DNA of 64,000 nt from Capricornis sumatraensis (taxonomy: Eukaryota > Chordata > Mammalia > Artiodactyla > Bovidae). This document shows, one piece after another, positions 10,810 through 21,959 of this stretch; within the stretch, counting starts at the first letter, position 1, and every line of letters starts with the position of its first letter. The stretch spans positions 4,367,001 to 4,431,000 of the forward strand of contig NC_091072.1 in NCBI RefSeq assembly GCF_032405125.1, given 5' to 3'. The translations under genes were made by a program, and so were the position numbers. The notes under the pieces are model-generated. The model was not told the DNA's origin. It saw only the letters and a program-made list of their open reading frames with translations, and made no database searches.

Positions 10810-11400
10810 ACATTAGTATACGGTATACATTCAGAAATGTGCACAAGCTCTAGTGTACAGCTCAACATATTTTCCCAAAATTACCCATACGACCAGCACC
10901 AGATGAGGAACTGCAGCGAGAAGCCCCCGAGCATCTGCTCTCAGTGAGCCGCCTCCGCAGGCACCCACTCTGCCCACCGTCTAACGCTGTGGATTAGTCA
11001 GCCTGGGCTCCTGCTGCGTCTAATGAAATTGTGCAGTGTGTCCTCTCGCCTGTCTGGCTTCTTTTGCACAAATTTTATGTTTGTGTGATTCCCTCATATG
11101 TTGTTGTTTATAGCAATACTTTGTTTATTAATATTTTCATTGCTTTAAAATATTCCTTTGCATGAATATACTCCAATTTAGTCCTCTATTTATAGTGGAT
11201 GGACATTTGGTTTGTTTTTGGCTTGGGGCTGTTAGGAATATGGCTGCTATGAACATTCTTGTGTGTGTGCATTCTTGCGTTCTAGGACATGTCTGGGGAC
11301 ATGTAAAGACCTGCTGGATTATACATAGAAATTAAATTGCTGTGGTCTACAGAGTTTTATTGGCATTTGTATGTTTATGAGTAGCACTGTGTATGTACAA
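10810..11400 (-). mobile_element. Old L1 (L1M type) 3' UTR, antisense
   Basis: The + strand follows the well-known reversed L1M 3' UTR: 'TGTACAGCTCAACATATTTT', a degraded central part, 'TGTCTGGCTTCTTTTGCAC', then 'GTGGATGGACATTTGGTTTG' and 'ATGGCTGCTATGAACATTC'. It is noncoding, strongly diverged and truncated. Confidence 0.75.
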
Positions 11401-11419
11401 CTTAGGACAGGATTGCTTG

Positions 11420-12830
11420 AAACAAACAAGATGTCCCCTCTCATAGCATGGGTATCACTTAATTCAAATTCCACTTTCAGGAGAGCATTTTCTAATACAG
11501 TAACCCCTTAAGCTAATCTAATGATAGTATATCATATATCACAGTGACTTTGTTAGGCAACTTAAATGATTACTTCTATATACCGACACATTGTGAACCC
11601 ATTTTCAAAACAGGGTGGCAACGTAACAATGTAGAGTCCGATGAATCTCTAAGAGGCACGAAGGTGATCTCGGGACTGATAGCCCCACTAAGTAAGGTAG
11701 TAGAAATTGCTCACCTATTCAGAACTCTCTGCTCTTCATAGTTTTAATCAATTGCAAATTCTGACATGTCTCACTTCTTTTAAGAGTAGTGTTTAATTTT
11801 TTTTCTGATTATAAAACTCATCTGCAAATTGTTTTGAAAAAAATAGATTTCTAGTCCAACTAGATCAGATACTATGAGAAGGAACCTGGGAATGACTTTT
11901 TTCCAACACTGGTTTTATAATCAGGCAAGATTTGGAAATAGCAAAAAAGAGTATTACAAATTATTGCCTACTTGGTACACTCAATTGTGTGTGTAGAGTC
12001 ACAATCTCTGAGGCTGTCTTTAAAACAAAGACGTGGGTACCCAATAAATGGTGTGTGGGGTGTGTGTATGTGTAGAATAAATTACTAATTATTCCATTTT
12101 ATTAGGTTCGTTGATATCACTGGTCATTCATGTAGTGTTTTCATTCATTTAACAGATCTGTCGAGTGTCCACCAAAAAAACTGTATTTTTTAAAGTTTCA
12201 CACACTACCTGAAAGAATTCTAGATATTACACTCCTACAAGTAGCTAAATCGTAAATCATGATGACGTAGAAACAAAGCTCTGTATGAGTGTTTGGAAGG
12301 TGGAAATAATTCTGAACAACCTTTGGCCTTTCCTGCTGCAATTTCCTGTCTCCTGCACGCACACCAGAGCCCCCGCCACTCGAGTTCACGGGGATCCACA
12401 CTCACCATCACCATGTACTCAACGTGTAAATCTACAGGGTAAAGTTCACACATTTGCAGGTCAAAATAGGAAACAGAAATAAGAGCCACAGCACACAAGG
12501 TGGGTTTGTCAGCTTTCCACTTCGCTTACAGCTGCTTCAAGACAAGAAAGTGGGCTGCCTACCCAGCGCTCCTTCTCCAAATCCCAGAACGGAGCCTGCA
12601 GTGTGGCAGGGGCCCAGTGAACACTTCCTGAATGAAGGGCGAGAAGACTCAGCAGAACTCAGCTACACTGCCAGTGACGAGGTAGAGTCCTGTGACCCCA
12701 AAAATGGATCTACTCTTTGACCCTGTAATCCTGCCTTTGAGGAAAGAATCTCAGAGAAGAAAGTCACTCACGGCTTGTAGATGCCGTGTGACTGTGCAGC
12801 TGTCGCCAATATGCAGCACAACGAAGCAGA
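11420..12830. other. Unique sequence with a possible L2 scrap
   Basis: Mostly unassigned AT-rich DNA. Around 12580-12640 'GGCCCAGTGAACACTTCCTG' followed by AATGAA resembles the end of an L2 element, but it is too short to call. No gene is recognised. Confidence 0.4.
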
Positions 12831-12837
12831 ACAGAAA

Positions 12838-13045
12838 GTTTGACACTTTGGTAGATGTAGACTCTGGAATCAGAAAGTGCTTAAACTGACTCTCACTCTG
12901 CCACTTGCTGAGTGCACTAAGGCTCCGGTGCTTGTGACACCTGGTTGGCAATAATGAAGTCCACATTCATAAGACTGTGGAGAGGGTCGCATGAGGTACT
13001 TCAGGGAAGGCTTGTTGCACAGAGCGTGGCACACGGTGCAGATTT
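12838..13045 (+). repeat. Probable MIR
   Basis: The layout resembles a MIR in forward orientation. 'TAGACTCTGGAATCAG' and 'CTCTGCCACTTGCTGAGTG' are like the 5' tRNA-related part, and later 'AGAGCGTGGCACACGG' is like the 3' part. The core is degraded. Confidence 0.45.
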
Positions 13046-13581
13046 TGTGAGTAGGAGCAGCTTGCCTTCAGCCTAACTCAGAGTCAGAGAAAGCCAGTCC
13101 ACACGCTGAGACTTTCCTGCACTCTGTTGTAATGCTGGCGTAGGAAGGGTAAACCTACGGTGATTAGAAGAAGTGTCAGCGATGGCCTTTCGCACCGTTC
13201 CACATCTGACCCACACAAGCATATAGGGCAGCTCTGTGAGACGCTGTTATCACTGTCATCATTGTTATTAATGTTGCTCTATTTCTCAAAATTCTCTTTC
13301 ATGGATCACAGCCTGGTCATGGCGAAGGGACTTGTGTAACTCATTGAAGCTATGAGCCATGCCGTGCAGGGTCAGCCAAGACAGATGGGTCACGGTGAGG
13401 AGTTCTGACAAAATGTGGTCCACTGGAGGAGGAACTGGCAACCCTCGCCAGTATTCTAGCCTGGAGAGCCCCACAGACAGTATGAGAAGGCAAAGAAATA
13501 TGACACCAGAAGATGGGTCTTCCAGGTTGGTAGGTGTCCAGTGTGCTACTGGGGAAGAGCAAAGGGCAGTTACTATCAATT

Positions 13582-13593
13582 CCAGTAAGAATG
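13582..13593. repeat. TSD of the nested SINE (left copy; right copy 13807-13818)
   Basis: CCAGTAAGAATG at 13582-13593 and CCAGTAAAAGTG at 13807-13818 differ at two of 12 positions and bracket the SINE. BovB sequence resumes after the right copy. Confidence 0.75.
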
Positions 13594-13806
13594 GGGCTTC
13601 CCATCTAGCACAGTGGTAAAGAATCCACCTGCAAATGTAGGAGATGGAAGAAATGAGGGATCAAAACTTGGGTCAGGAAGATCCCCCTGAGTAGGAAATG
13701 ACAACTCACTCCAGTATTCTTCTCTGGAAAATTCCATGAACAAGGAGCCTGGCAGGCTACAGTCTATGGGGTCAGACACCACTGAGCAACTGAGCACACA
13801 CTCATA
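13594..13806 (+). mobile_element. Bov-tA SINE nested in BovB
   Basis: A full-length SINE: the tRNA-Glu-like head begins GGGCTTCCCATCTAGCACAG, the Bov-A part has 'CACTCCAGTATTCTTCTCTG', and the tail contains 'CACCACTGAGCAACTGAGC'. It split an existing BovB, so it is the younger insertion. It lacks the usual CGACTGAG CpGs, consistent with age. Confidence 0.92.
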
Positions 13807-14019
13807 CCAGTAAAAGTGAAGTGGCCGGGCCAAAGTGGAACGACACTCAGCTGTGGATGTGCCGCTGGTGGAGTCAAAGTCCAGTGGTGTAGAGAACAAT
13901 AATGCATCGCAATCTGGAGTGTTAGGTCCCTGAGTCAAGGTAACCTGGACATGGCCAAGCAGGAGATGGCAAGAGTAGACACTGAAGTCTTAGGAATCTG
14001 TGAACTGAAATAGACGGGA

Positions 14020-14322
14020 ATGGGCGAATTGAATTCAGACGACCTTTACATCTACTACTGTGGGCAAGAATCCTCTAGAAGAAATGGAGTAGCCCTGATA
14101 GTCAACAGAAGAGTCCAAAATGCAGTACTTGGGTACAGTCTCAAAAATGACAGGGAGATCTCAGTTCGTTTCCAAGGCAAACCATTCAGTATCACAGTAA
14201 TCCAAGTCTATGCCCGAACCACTGATGCTGAAGAAGCTGAAACTAATTGGTTCTATGAAGACCTACAACATTTTCTAGAACTAACAGCCCCCCGCCCCCA
14301 GAATATGTCCTTTACATCATAG
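14020..14322 (+). pseudogene. BovB endonuclease N-terminal part, broken
   Basis: A 100-codon open piece of the BovB apurinic/apyrimidinic-type endonuclease, the enzyme that nicks the target DNA. Recognisable stretches are 'YIYYCGQES', 'RNGVALIVNRRV' and 'ISVRFQGKPFSITVIQVYA'. They align with the longer copy at 27590-28183. The frame breaks after 'DLQHFLELTAP', where a C-rich run has changed length, so the downstream D-N, R-I-D-Y and S-D-H active-site motifs are not in frame. Confidence 0.85.
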
Positions 14323-15017
14323 GGGATTAGAATGCAACAGTAGGCAGTCAAGAGATACCTGGAGTAACAGACAAGTTTCTCCTTGGAGTACAAAATGAAG
14401 CAGGGCAAAGGCTGACACACTTTTGTCAAGAGAACACACTGGTCATAGCAAACACCCTCTTCTAACAACACAAGAGACGACTCTGCACATAGACATCACC
14501 AGTGGTCCATACTGAAATCAGATTGATTGTATTCTTTGCAGCTGAAGATGGAGAAGCTCTATAGAGTCAGCACAAACAAGACTGGGAACTGACTGTGGCC
14601 TCAGATCATGAGCTTCTTATTGCAAAATTCAGACTTAAATTGAAGAAAGGAGGGAAGCAAAGGATGAGATGTCTAGATAGCATCACCAACTCAATGGACA
14701 TGAGTCTGAGCAAACTCCAGGAGATAGTGGTGGACAGAGGAGCCTGGTGTGCTACAATCCATAGGATCACAAAGAGTCGGGCACAACTTTGCAAGTGAAC
14801 AACAGCAGTTTCTCAAAATAATACCCTAGAAGAAGAAAGTATCTTAAGTATTCCAAAACTGGTTAATCTACCTGTTGCTTTAGACATGACCATTACTAAA
14901 TTTTATTGGGAGAAATTTACCAGGAAATATGTGTGATATAGTGTTACACACACAAATAGAACGCCAAGTTGTAATTAAACTAGATTGTCACTATTTATGT
15001 ATAAAGTTGTTGTTCAC

Positions 15018-15214
15018 GGCTTCCCTGGTGGCTCAGATGATAAGGAATATGCCTACAATGCAGGAGACCTGAATTCAATCTCTGGGTCAGAAAGATTCCC
15101 TGGAAAAGGGAATGGCAATCCACTCCAGTATTCTCGCCTGAATAAATCCATGGACAGAAGAGGCTGGCGGGCCGTGGGGTCACAAAGAATTGGACACAAC
15201 TGAGTGACTAACAC
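15018..15214 (+). mobile_element. Bov-tA SINE
   Basis: It starts with the tRNA-Glu-like head GGCTTCCCTGGTGGCTCAGA and has the 'CACTCCAGTATTCTCGCCTG' core. It ends with 'TTGGACACAACTGAGTGACT'. The copy is near full length. Confidence 0.93.
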
Positions 15215-15740
15215 TATTTATCTGTAAACACATGGTTTGTAAAATAATAATTGGAGTGACAGCATAGGATTATAGAAAATTGTTTCTAATTCAAAAACTG
15301 TATATTGATTCTTGCTATGGCATTAATGTAATAGACAAACACATAAATATTTATATTCATCAGCTATGAAGGAACTTTCAGGGAACGAATTCAGTGTCTG
15401 AATTAGGAAGCTCATTTTCATCTGGATAATAGAAGGCCAGAGAGTTTGTTCTAAGAGTGGAAACTTCAGTTCTAATAATTTTGGCTCAGAAGTACAGTGG
15501 CAGTAAGAACCAAGTGACTCTAATCCTCGGATCTTGGCTTGAGCTCTTTGTAAAATTTGTCATCCGAATTGAATTATTCAGATGGAAGAAATATTAGTAA
15601 TGGAGTAATGGTTGGCCCTGTTCATATTAATGATGGAATAAACAAGGTTATATCATCTGTGGCCTATGGAGTCCCCACGGGGCTTCTGCACATATTATAT
15701 CCATGGAGACACCATTCCCAATACAGGGAGGTTGGCGTGG
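15215..15740. other. AT-rich unique sequence
   Basis: No repeat, coding region or RNA gene is recognised. Confidence 0.45.
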
Positions 15741-15744
15741 GATT

Positions 15745-15855
15745 CCCATTTTAATGATGAGAAAAATGAAACTCAGAGGGGTCAAATGCCCTTTTCAGGG
15801 TCATGACACTATTAAGTGGCAGAAACTGGATGCAACCCAGGTTTCCTGATTCCAA
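15745..15855 (-). repeat. MIR fragment, antisense
   Basis: 'CCATTTTAATGATGAGAAAA', 'CTCAGAGGGGTCAAATGCCC' and 'AGTGGCAGAAACTGGATGC' with 'CCCAGGTTTCCTGATTCC' follow the reversed MIR core. Confidence 0.65.
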
Positions 15856-15859
15856 GACT

Positions 15860-16405
15860 GTCGTGCCAAGGTCAGAGGCTAAGCAGTTGGGAGTTAACAG
15901 ACATAAATAAACCATATTTTGGCTCACTTGGTTGAGATGTCAAACCATGACCTAAGTTCGCCTCCTTTTCCAAGGAGGCATTTCCACCTCCCTCTCCCAC
16001 TTTCTTGAGAATGTCAATTAATCTCTGCTAATTTATTTGAATCAGCAGCCAGACTAAAATAATCTCACTAGGAGATAAATGTTTGTTCATTTTCTGAATG
16101 GGGAGTTAATTTTGAGACTTAATTATCAGGAAAGTTGTCCCTTTGCACTTGCAGTAACCTATGCTGAGTTGCAGAACACAATTAGTTGGTATAATTTCAT
16201 TCCATGCTTGTGTGGCTGTAGGAGCTGATGCCTGACAAGGGGAGGTCAGGGAAGGAAGTTTAGGCACACTCTGCTGCTCTCTGGATATGAGAAGCTGTTC
16301 TTCTGATGCTTCTCTGCCTCCAGGGGTGGTCCCTAACTCCTTGTCTTCGTGACTCTAAGAATGTGATTCTTCCAGACATGTGCATGTATTAAGTTGTTTG
16401 CTTGC
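15860..16405. other. Unique AT-rich sequence with homeobox-type TAATTA sites
   Basis: No repeat is recognised. A perfect hairpin of two 7-base arms and a 4-base loop lies at 15961-15978 (CCTCCTT-TTCC-AAGGAGG). Several AATTA cores lie at about 16015-16200. It is a candidate conserved noncoding segment only; conservation cannot be judged here. Confidence 0.3.
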
Positions 16406-16423
16406 GTGTCTTTTCAAAGCCTG

Positions 16424-16608
16424 GGGCTTCAGGTGGCTCAGTGGTAAAGAATTCGCCTGCCAATACAGGAGACACCAGTTCGATCTCTGGGTCTAGAAGA
16501 TCTCCTGGAGAAGGAAGTGGCAACCCACTCCAGTATTCTTGCCTGAGAATTCCCGTGGACAGAGGATCCTGGTGGGCTGCAGTGCATGGGGCCATGACTG
16601 AGCACACG
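16424..16608 (+). mobile_element. Bov-tA SINE with TSD
   Basis: The head is GGGCTTCAGGTGGCTCAGTG, the core 'CACTCCAGTATTCTTGCCTG', and the shortened tail 'GCCATGACTGAGCACACG'. Direct repeats TGCGTGTCTTTTCAAAGCCT (16403-16422) and TGCGTCTTCAAAGCCT (16609-16624) flank it. They differ by four missing bases. Confidence 0.92.
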
Positions 16609-16735
16609 TGCGTCTTCAAAGCCTATCACAAAGAGTGATGGGGAATGGTGGGGCGGTGGCTTCATGATCCTGAAATAGCTTAAATTTAAGCTCTGCTCTT
16701 CTCTCCAAATAAGGATATACAGATAGGTGATTTTA

Positions 16736-16940
16736 TGGCTTAGTAGTTGAAAGTGTGGGTTTAGAGTCAGGCTGCCGCTTTCCAGTTCTGGCACCTCCTC
16801 TCAGTGCCATGTGACTTTCGGCCACATGCAGTCTTTCTGTGACAGCATTTTCATCTTTATCGGGAGGACAGGGAGAATAATAACATGCGCCTTTTGGAAT
16901 TGTTGGGGATAAATGAAAATACACCTTTTAAGCACTAGAA
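16736..16940 (+). repeat. MIR
   Basis: Forward MIR: 'GGGTTTAGAGTCAGGCTGCC' then 'CCATGTGACTTTCGGCCA', 'AGCATTTTCATCTTTATCG', 'GAGAATAATAACATGCGCC' and 'GGGGATAAATGAAAATAC'. The order matches the family. Confidence 0.72.
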
Positions 16941-17179
16941 ACAACAAGCTATTCCTATTTGTATGTTATAGTAAAACCAGTAATTTATAAAGTGTAAGCA
17001 GTTAACATACACCGCAATTATTTTCATCTAATAGGGCATTTCTCCAAGCTTTTTTGATGTATTTGATGTATTGAAAGCCTCAAGAAATGGACATATTTTT
17101 CCTGCTGGAGAATTCCCTTTTTGAAATGTCCTTGTAGATTCATGTCTTAGTGTTTGTGATGAACATATAGATCTTCCAA

Positions 17180-17275
17180 ACACCTATGGTTCATTCATGT
17201 TGATGTATGGCAGAAATCAAACCAACATTGTAAGGCAATCATCAATCAACTATAAATAAATAAATATTCAAAAGT
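17180..17275 (+). mobile_element. L1 3' terminus fragment (artiodactyl type)
   Basis: 'GGTTCATTCATGTTGATGTA' with 'TGGCAGAAATCAAACCAAC', 'ATTGTAAGGCAATCATC' and an (AAAT)-type tail resembles the 3' end of bovine-type L1, as also seen at 31080-31150. Confidence 0.6.
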
Positions 17276-17454
17276 AGTCAAATCACAGTCACAGAAATGA
17301 TTTAACTGAAGTAATTCTAGACAAAGAATTCATTCTATTAAAAACTTTAAGCCCTTTCCCCAGTCTACCAATCCACTATGGTGTAGACCTTGATTTCCAA
17401 AGTAAGAAATTAATCCTAAAGCCAGTTCAGGTGCTTCATCATGGTGCTTTTCCC

Positions 17455-17665
17455 TCACCATTCAGCCCCAGAGACCCTCCTCCTCTGATTATCACTGAAC
17501 ACCTATAATTTCACTGTCATGCTTTTGGCATTATATATTTCATTATAGCTTGTGTTCATGAGTATATACCATTCCCCTTCACTGGATTTTAAGCTCTTTT
17601 AAGGCAAGAACTGATTTGCAATCCCTAGGTCAGCTTCTGTCTCTGACTCTTAAGCCTAAAAGTAT
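17455..17665 (+). repeat. L2 3' part, degraded
   Basis: 'GATTATCACTGAACACC', 'ACTGGATTTTAAGCTCTTTT' and 'AAGGCAAGAACTGATTTG' resemble the L2 3' region (usually '...TAAGCTCCTTGAGGGCAGGGAC'). The end is missing. Confidence 0.5.
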
Positions 17666-17732
17666 TGTCCGTATTTCACGCCGTATTGCTGCAGGTGCTT
17701 TTAACTCAGATGCTCTGATAGTGTCCTTGTGT

Positions 17733-17942
17733 GTGCGTGCTCAGTCCCTCAGTCGTGTCTGACTCTGTGACCCCATGGACTGTAGCCAGCCAGGCTCCTC
17801 TGTCCGTGGGAGTTTTCCTTGGCAAGCATACTGGAATGAGTTGCCATTTCCTCCTCCAGGGGATCTTCACAACCAGGAACTGAAACAGCAGCTCCTGCAT
17901 CAGCAGGTGGATTCTTTACCACTGAGCCACCTGGAAAACCCA
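17733..17942 (-). mobile_element. Bov-tA SINE
   Basis: Reverse orientation: the tail is GCTCAGTCCCTCAGTCGTGT, the core 'GGCAAGCATACTGGAATGAG', and the head complement runs to 'CTGAGCCACCTGGAAAACCC'. The copy is complete. Confidence 0.94.
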
Positions 17943-18344
17943 GTAATTTCCTTCAGAGATCCATTTATAACAGGTGTTTCCTGAGTTTCAGGAAAATATA
18001 CACATCACTTTGGGGAAGGTTCTGATTATAAGTGGCCACCCTGCAGAGAATGACCCCTACCTTCTATTTTTCTTGCTGCCCTCCACTCTGCCCTGCTTAG
18101 AGTTTCCCCACTGAGTTCCAGATTCTTCTGTCTCTAGTATTCTGGGTCTTTCCACTCTCTTTAGATGTCTGCAGGAGCAGCCAATCCCCCACAAATAATT
18201 TGGGTGTAAACATTTTCTCCAACCTCTGTCTGCTTTGGTTTTCCCAGAGGAGCAACTGCCATTGCCGTAACGTATATACAGTAGGCACTTAACAGATGTC
18301 GCCTGGTGATGCAAAACACTTGTTTCTCGGTAGAAGCAGTCTTG

Positions 18345-18700
18345 GTAGAGGGTTTCTTGCTCTGTGTAGATTACTTGTGTCCCTCCAGATTTGGAAATCT
18401 AGACCTCAAATTGATGGTATTTGGAGGTAGGACCGTTGGGAGCTGATTAGGTCATGAAGACAGAGCCCTCACAGAGGGGTTCGTGCCCTTGTGAAAGAGA
18501 CCCCAGAAAGCTCCCCAGCCCTTTCCACTTCATGAGGTTAGAGAGAGAAGAGGGCCATCGGTGGACAAATGGGCTCTCACCAACCACCGAATCTGCTGAT
18601 GCCTCCAGCCCGGACTTCGCAGCCTCCAGCACTGTGAGAAGTCCTGGTCTGTTGTTACAAAGCCACTCGGTCTAGACCAAGATACCACCCCAGCAGAACT
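18345..18700 (+). mobile_element. MaLR (MST/MLT1-type) LTR
   Basis: It contains the diagnostic order 'TTGATGGTATTTGGAGGTAG', 'TTGGGAGCTGATTAGGTCAT', 'GTGCCCTTGTGAAAGAGACC', 'GGGCTCTCACCAACCACCG', 'AATCTGCTGATGCC' and 'CAGCCTCCAGCACTGTGAG'. These are hallmark blocks of ERVL-MaLR LTRs. The 3' part near the polyadenylation signal is degraded. No internal region is seen next to it. Confidence 0.8.
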
Positions 18701-20530
18701 ACTCAATAAAGGGATCTTGCTAATAGTGGAAACACTTTGAGGAGAGGTCTGAGCTTAAGTTGGCGGCTACCACTTTAACCAACAACCTCAGTTAGCAATA
18801 ATAATCACTGAGAAGTTCATGACTCTAATATCAAGCCTGGAAAATATTTAGAAGATTTTGCTTTTCTTATCTGTCATGCCTCGACTGTGTGGAAGGATCA
18901 TGGGTATTAAAGGGATGCTGAACTTCTCCTCACATCCAAGCAGTGTGACTGTGCAGCCTCAGGGGTAAACAAAAAAGCTAGGCGGTAGTCCCTCTGTGTA
19001 GCAATTCCAGTCATGTTTCTCCATCTTTTCGCTGGTGATGGGTGAGGAGCTGAAAGTTCCCATCCCAGAGGGCAGAGAGAGCCCATGTTCTTCATAAGAA
19101 ACAGCTGGATTCCGGAGGAGAGAGCCTTCAAAATGAGGGTGGAGCTCTCCCAAACAGCCCTGGGGAGGAGATGTCATCTCTTTGTGACTCAAGAGATTCA
19201 GGAGGTAAGATGCTCTGTAGAAAAAGGCTGTTGGGCTGCAGAGAGGCCCTGCATTAGCACCAGAATGTCAGCCTCAGGTCTGGACATGAACTCAGCCCTA
19301 GTGCATTGTAAGCAGAATCAAGAGTGCAGACCCAGACCCTCAGGTTAACACATTAACAAAACTGTGGTTTACATCATGAATGCTTGAGGATAGACTAGAC
19401 GAGTGGCACCCAAGTGTGGGCTACAGGATATTTTAGATGGTACATAGCTTATTTTTTAATTTTTTATACACCTATGTTTACTAAAATATGTAGAAAATAG
19501 TCAAACCCGTGACTTCATACACGGGGGGGGGGGGGGGCAATCTACCACTCCAAATAGCCAGAATTATACATGATGTGTTCAAGCATATCCAGAGTCATTT
19601 CAAGATTTTGGTAACTGAAATTTTCACCAAAGCCATCTGCAATCGAGATCGTTCAGACAGAATGTCCACATCCACCTTCGCATGTCTTTCAGGGATACAA
19701 GAAAGGAGGGGGGTTGGATTGCTGAAATACTGTGATGGAGGTATGTGAACAGGCAGCTTTAGGACATGGGTTAGACAACCACGTGGTGGAGATGCTGTTG
19801 CACAAGGGATTCAAGCACTAAATGGGAGAAAGTGGACTCTGAGGCCCCTTTTCCTGTTAGAGACCTGGGGCCTGGAGAAAGGGACTTTATAAGGAAGAGA
19901 CGTGCAGTGGTCGAAGAACACACGATCTCCTTGACGAATGGTTAGCACTGGCACGTGGTGGGTGGGGCAGGTTTTCTTTAGACGTCTTGCACCATGGAGG
20001 AGGCCACACAATGAATAATTGTGTTACTCCCACAAAACATTTGAAGGCCTAGCTGGCCCTTTGTTTCAATGAAAAATCTCTTGATAATTTTCAGTACCTA
20101 ACACTCAAATCTGATGTATAAGCCTCATTTTTTTTCCAGTTTTATTAAACTGTCATTTTTCCAGATATGCAACTACTGTGTCGTTTTCAGGACCATTGTG
20201 TAAGGATGAAAATCTATCTTGGTTTATTATTAATTACTTTTATTTTTATTGAAATTAGGGTATTTTATTGGTTTGTAAGAAATTGTGTGTTTATACATTA
20301 TCTCTGATTTTTATATCTGGTTCTCCTTGAGAACCACACTTTCTCTTTTCATTGATAGAACTTCTGTTTGTATTTTCCAAAGACCGGGCTCTCTGAGCTG
20401 AAGAAAGAATTTTATTCAGCACTTGAGTCAAAGAAATTCTAAATACTGGAATTTCCAAAAAAATTTCATTAGAATTTCCACAACAAACCCTGCAGTTCTT
20501 TGGATTTCTGAACTATGTTGGCACTGACTG
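18700..20530. other. Unique sequence with a 15-base G run
   Basis: No repeat family or gene is recognised. The G15 run at 19523-19537 is listed separately. Confidence 0.4.
19523..19537. repeat. Homopolymer run of 15 G
   Basis: Fifteen consecutive G after CATACAC. Such runs are length-unstable and error-prone in sequencing. Confidence 0.95.
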
Positions 20531-21303
20531 ATTATACAATTTTTAAGGGTGGCTTTCCATTTTCAGTTATTACAGAATATTGACTATATTCCCCATGCTG
20601 AGCAATGCATCCTTGTAGCCTATTTTATACCCAGCATTTGTATCGCTCCTTCTCCCTGCCCCAGCTGGTAACTAGCTTGCTCCCTATATCTGTGTTTCTC
20701 TTTTGTTGCATTCATAGTCTGTTGTAGTTTTGGATGCCGTATATAAGTGAAGGCATAGAGTATTTGTCCTTCTCCATCTGACTTCTTTCACTTAGTATAA
20801 TGCCCTAAAGTCCACGCATGTTGTTGCAGATGGCAAAGTTTTGTTCTTTTATGGCTGAGTAGTAGTCTGTGTGTGTGTTATATATAATATATATATTTTC
20901 TTTATCCATTCATCTTGTGATGGGTGTTTAGGTCGCTCCCATGTCTCAGCAACCGTGCATAGTACTGCCGTGGACACTGGGGGGGTGTATATCTTTTGGA
21001 ACTGGTGTGTTTGTCTTCCCAGGCATGTACCCAGGAGTGGAACTGCTGGGCCGTCGGGTAGTTCTACTCTTGAGTTTTTTTGAGAAACCTGCATACTGTT
21101 TACCACAGTGCTGTGCCAGTTTGCGTTCTCACCAACAGAGTATGAGGGTCCCCTTTTATCCACATTTTTGCCAGCATATGTGATCTGGGTCCTTTTTGGT
21201 AACAGCCATTCTCACGAGTGTGAGGTGATATCTCATTGTGGTTTTGCCTTGTGTCTCTCTGATGATTCCAGATGTTGAATATCTTTCCACGTACCTTCTG
21301 GCC
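20530..21303 (-). mobile_element. L1 3' UTR and ORF2 end, antisense
   Basis: The + strand shows the reversed L1 3' end in order: 'TATTGACTATATTCCCCATG', 'ATATAAGTGAAGGCATAGAG', 'TGACTTCTTTCACTTAG', 'TATGGCTGAGTAGTAGTCTG', 'CAGGAGTGGAACTGCTGGGC' and 'CATTCTCACGAGTGTGAGGT'. About 0.77 kb is kept. Small frames inside it are antisense and meaningless. Confidence 0.85.
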
Positions 21304-21457
21304 TTCTCGCTATCACCACAATGAGGCATCTTTTTCAGAGAGGATTTCTACACCATTTCACCCCCAAGAGATCTTATCTAGTTTACTAGATAGTAGATTA
21401 AAGAAATATCTCTATTCTACAAAAGTAATTAGCCCCCAAATTCTATCTAACTTAGCT

Positions 21458-21625
21458 GTCTTCAGACTTCAGTGTACATTGAGTCACCGGGGCCACTTTT
21501 AGAAAATGCAGATTCATAGGTTCCATCATCACAACTTTCATCTTAAAAAAGCATCTTTATGTTTCTGATACAGGTAGTTCATGAGCCACAAGTCTATGAG
21601 CACTGCCTGAGATTGTATAAGTCAC
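21458..21625 (+). mobile_element. MER5-like hAT relic
   Basis: 'ACTTCAGTGTACATTGAGTC', 'AGAAAATGCAGATTCATAGG', a middle with 'GTTTCTGATACAGGTAG' and a final 'GAGCCACAAGTCTATGAGC' resemble hAT-Charlie miniature elements. Ends are uncertain. Confidence 0.5.
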
Positions 21626-21722
21626 CTTAGAGTTGAAGAGAAAAACAAACCAAACTTCGATATCTCACCTGTCAAAATACCTTTACAGGCCCTACAGATA
21701 TAGTGGACTGTTTTGAGGGGTA

Positions 21723-21942
21723 AGAAAGTAAGTCAGTAATAAAGTCGCTCAGTTGTGTCCGACTCTTTGCGACCCCATGGACTGTAGCCTACCAGGCATC
21801 TCCCTCCATGGGATTCTCCAGGCAAGAGTACTGGAGTGGGTTGCCATTTCCTTCTCCAGGGGATCTTCCCGACCCAGGGATTGAACCCGGGTCTCCCGTA
21901 TTCCAGGCAGACGCTTTAACCTCTGAGCCACCAGGGACATCA
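21723..21942 (-). mobile_element. Bov-tA SINE with exact TSD
   Basis: A complete reverse-orientation SINE. The tail has AAGTCGCTCAGTTGTGTCCG and the head complement ends '...CTGAGCCACCAGGGAC'. The 13-base repeat GTTTTGAGGGGTA flanks it perfectly at 21710-21722 and 21943-21955, so it is a fairly young insertion. Confidence 0.96.
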
Positions 21943-21959
21943 GTTTTGAGGGGTAGATT

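Larger units (their letters stand above)
13299..14805 (+). mobile_element. BovB with 5' region but internally deleted; SINE nested inside
   Basis: It starts in what I recall as the BovB 5' region (CACAGCCTGGTCATGGCGAA, then 'AGTTCTGACAAAATGTGGTC') and is interrupted by a SINE at 13594-13806. It continues through the 5' leader (13819-14010) and the endonuclease coding part (14020-14650). At about 14652 it jumps directly to the 3' terminal segment ('AAGGATGAGATGTCTAGATA' onward) and ends near 14800. The C-terminal endonuclease edge, the linker and the whole RT are missing, roughly 2 kb against the other copies. The junction has a few bases of AGGG-like microhomology. Confidence 0.88.
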
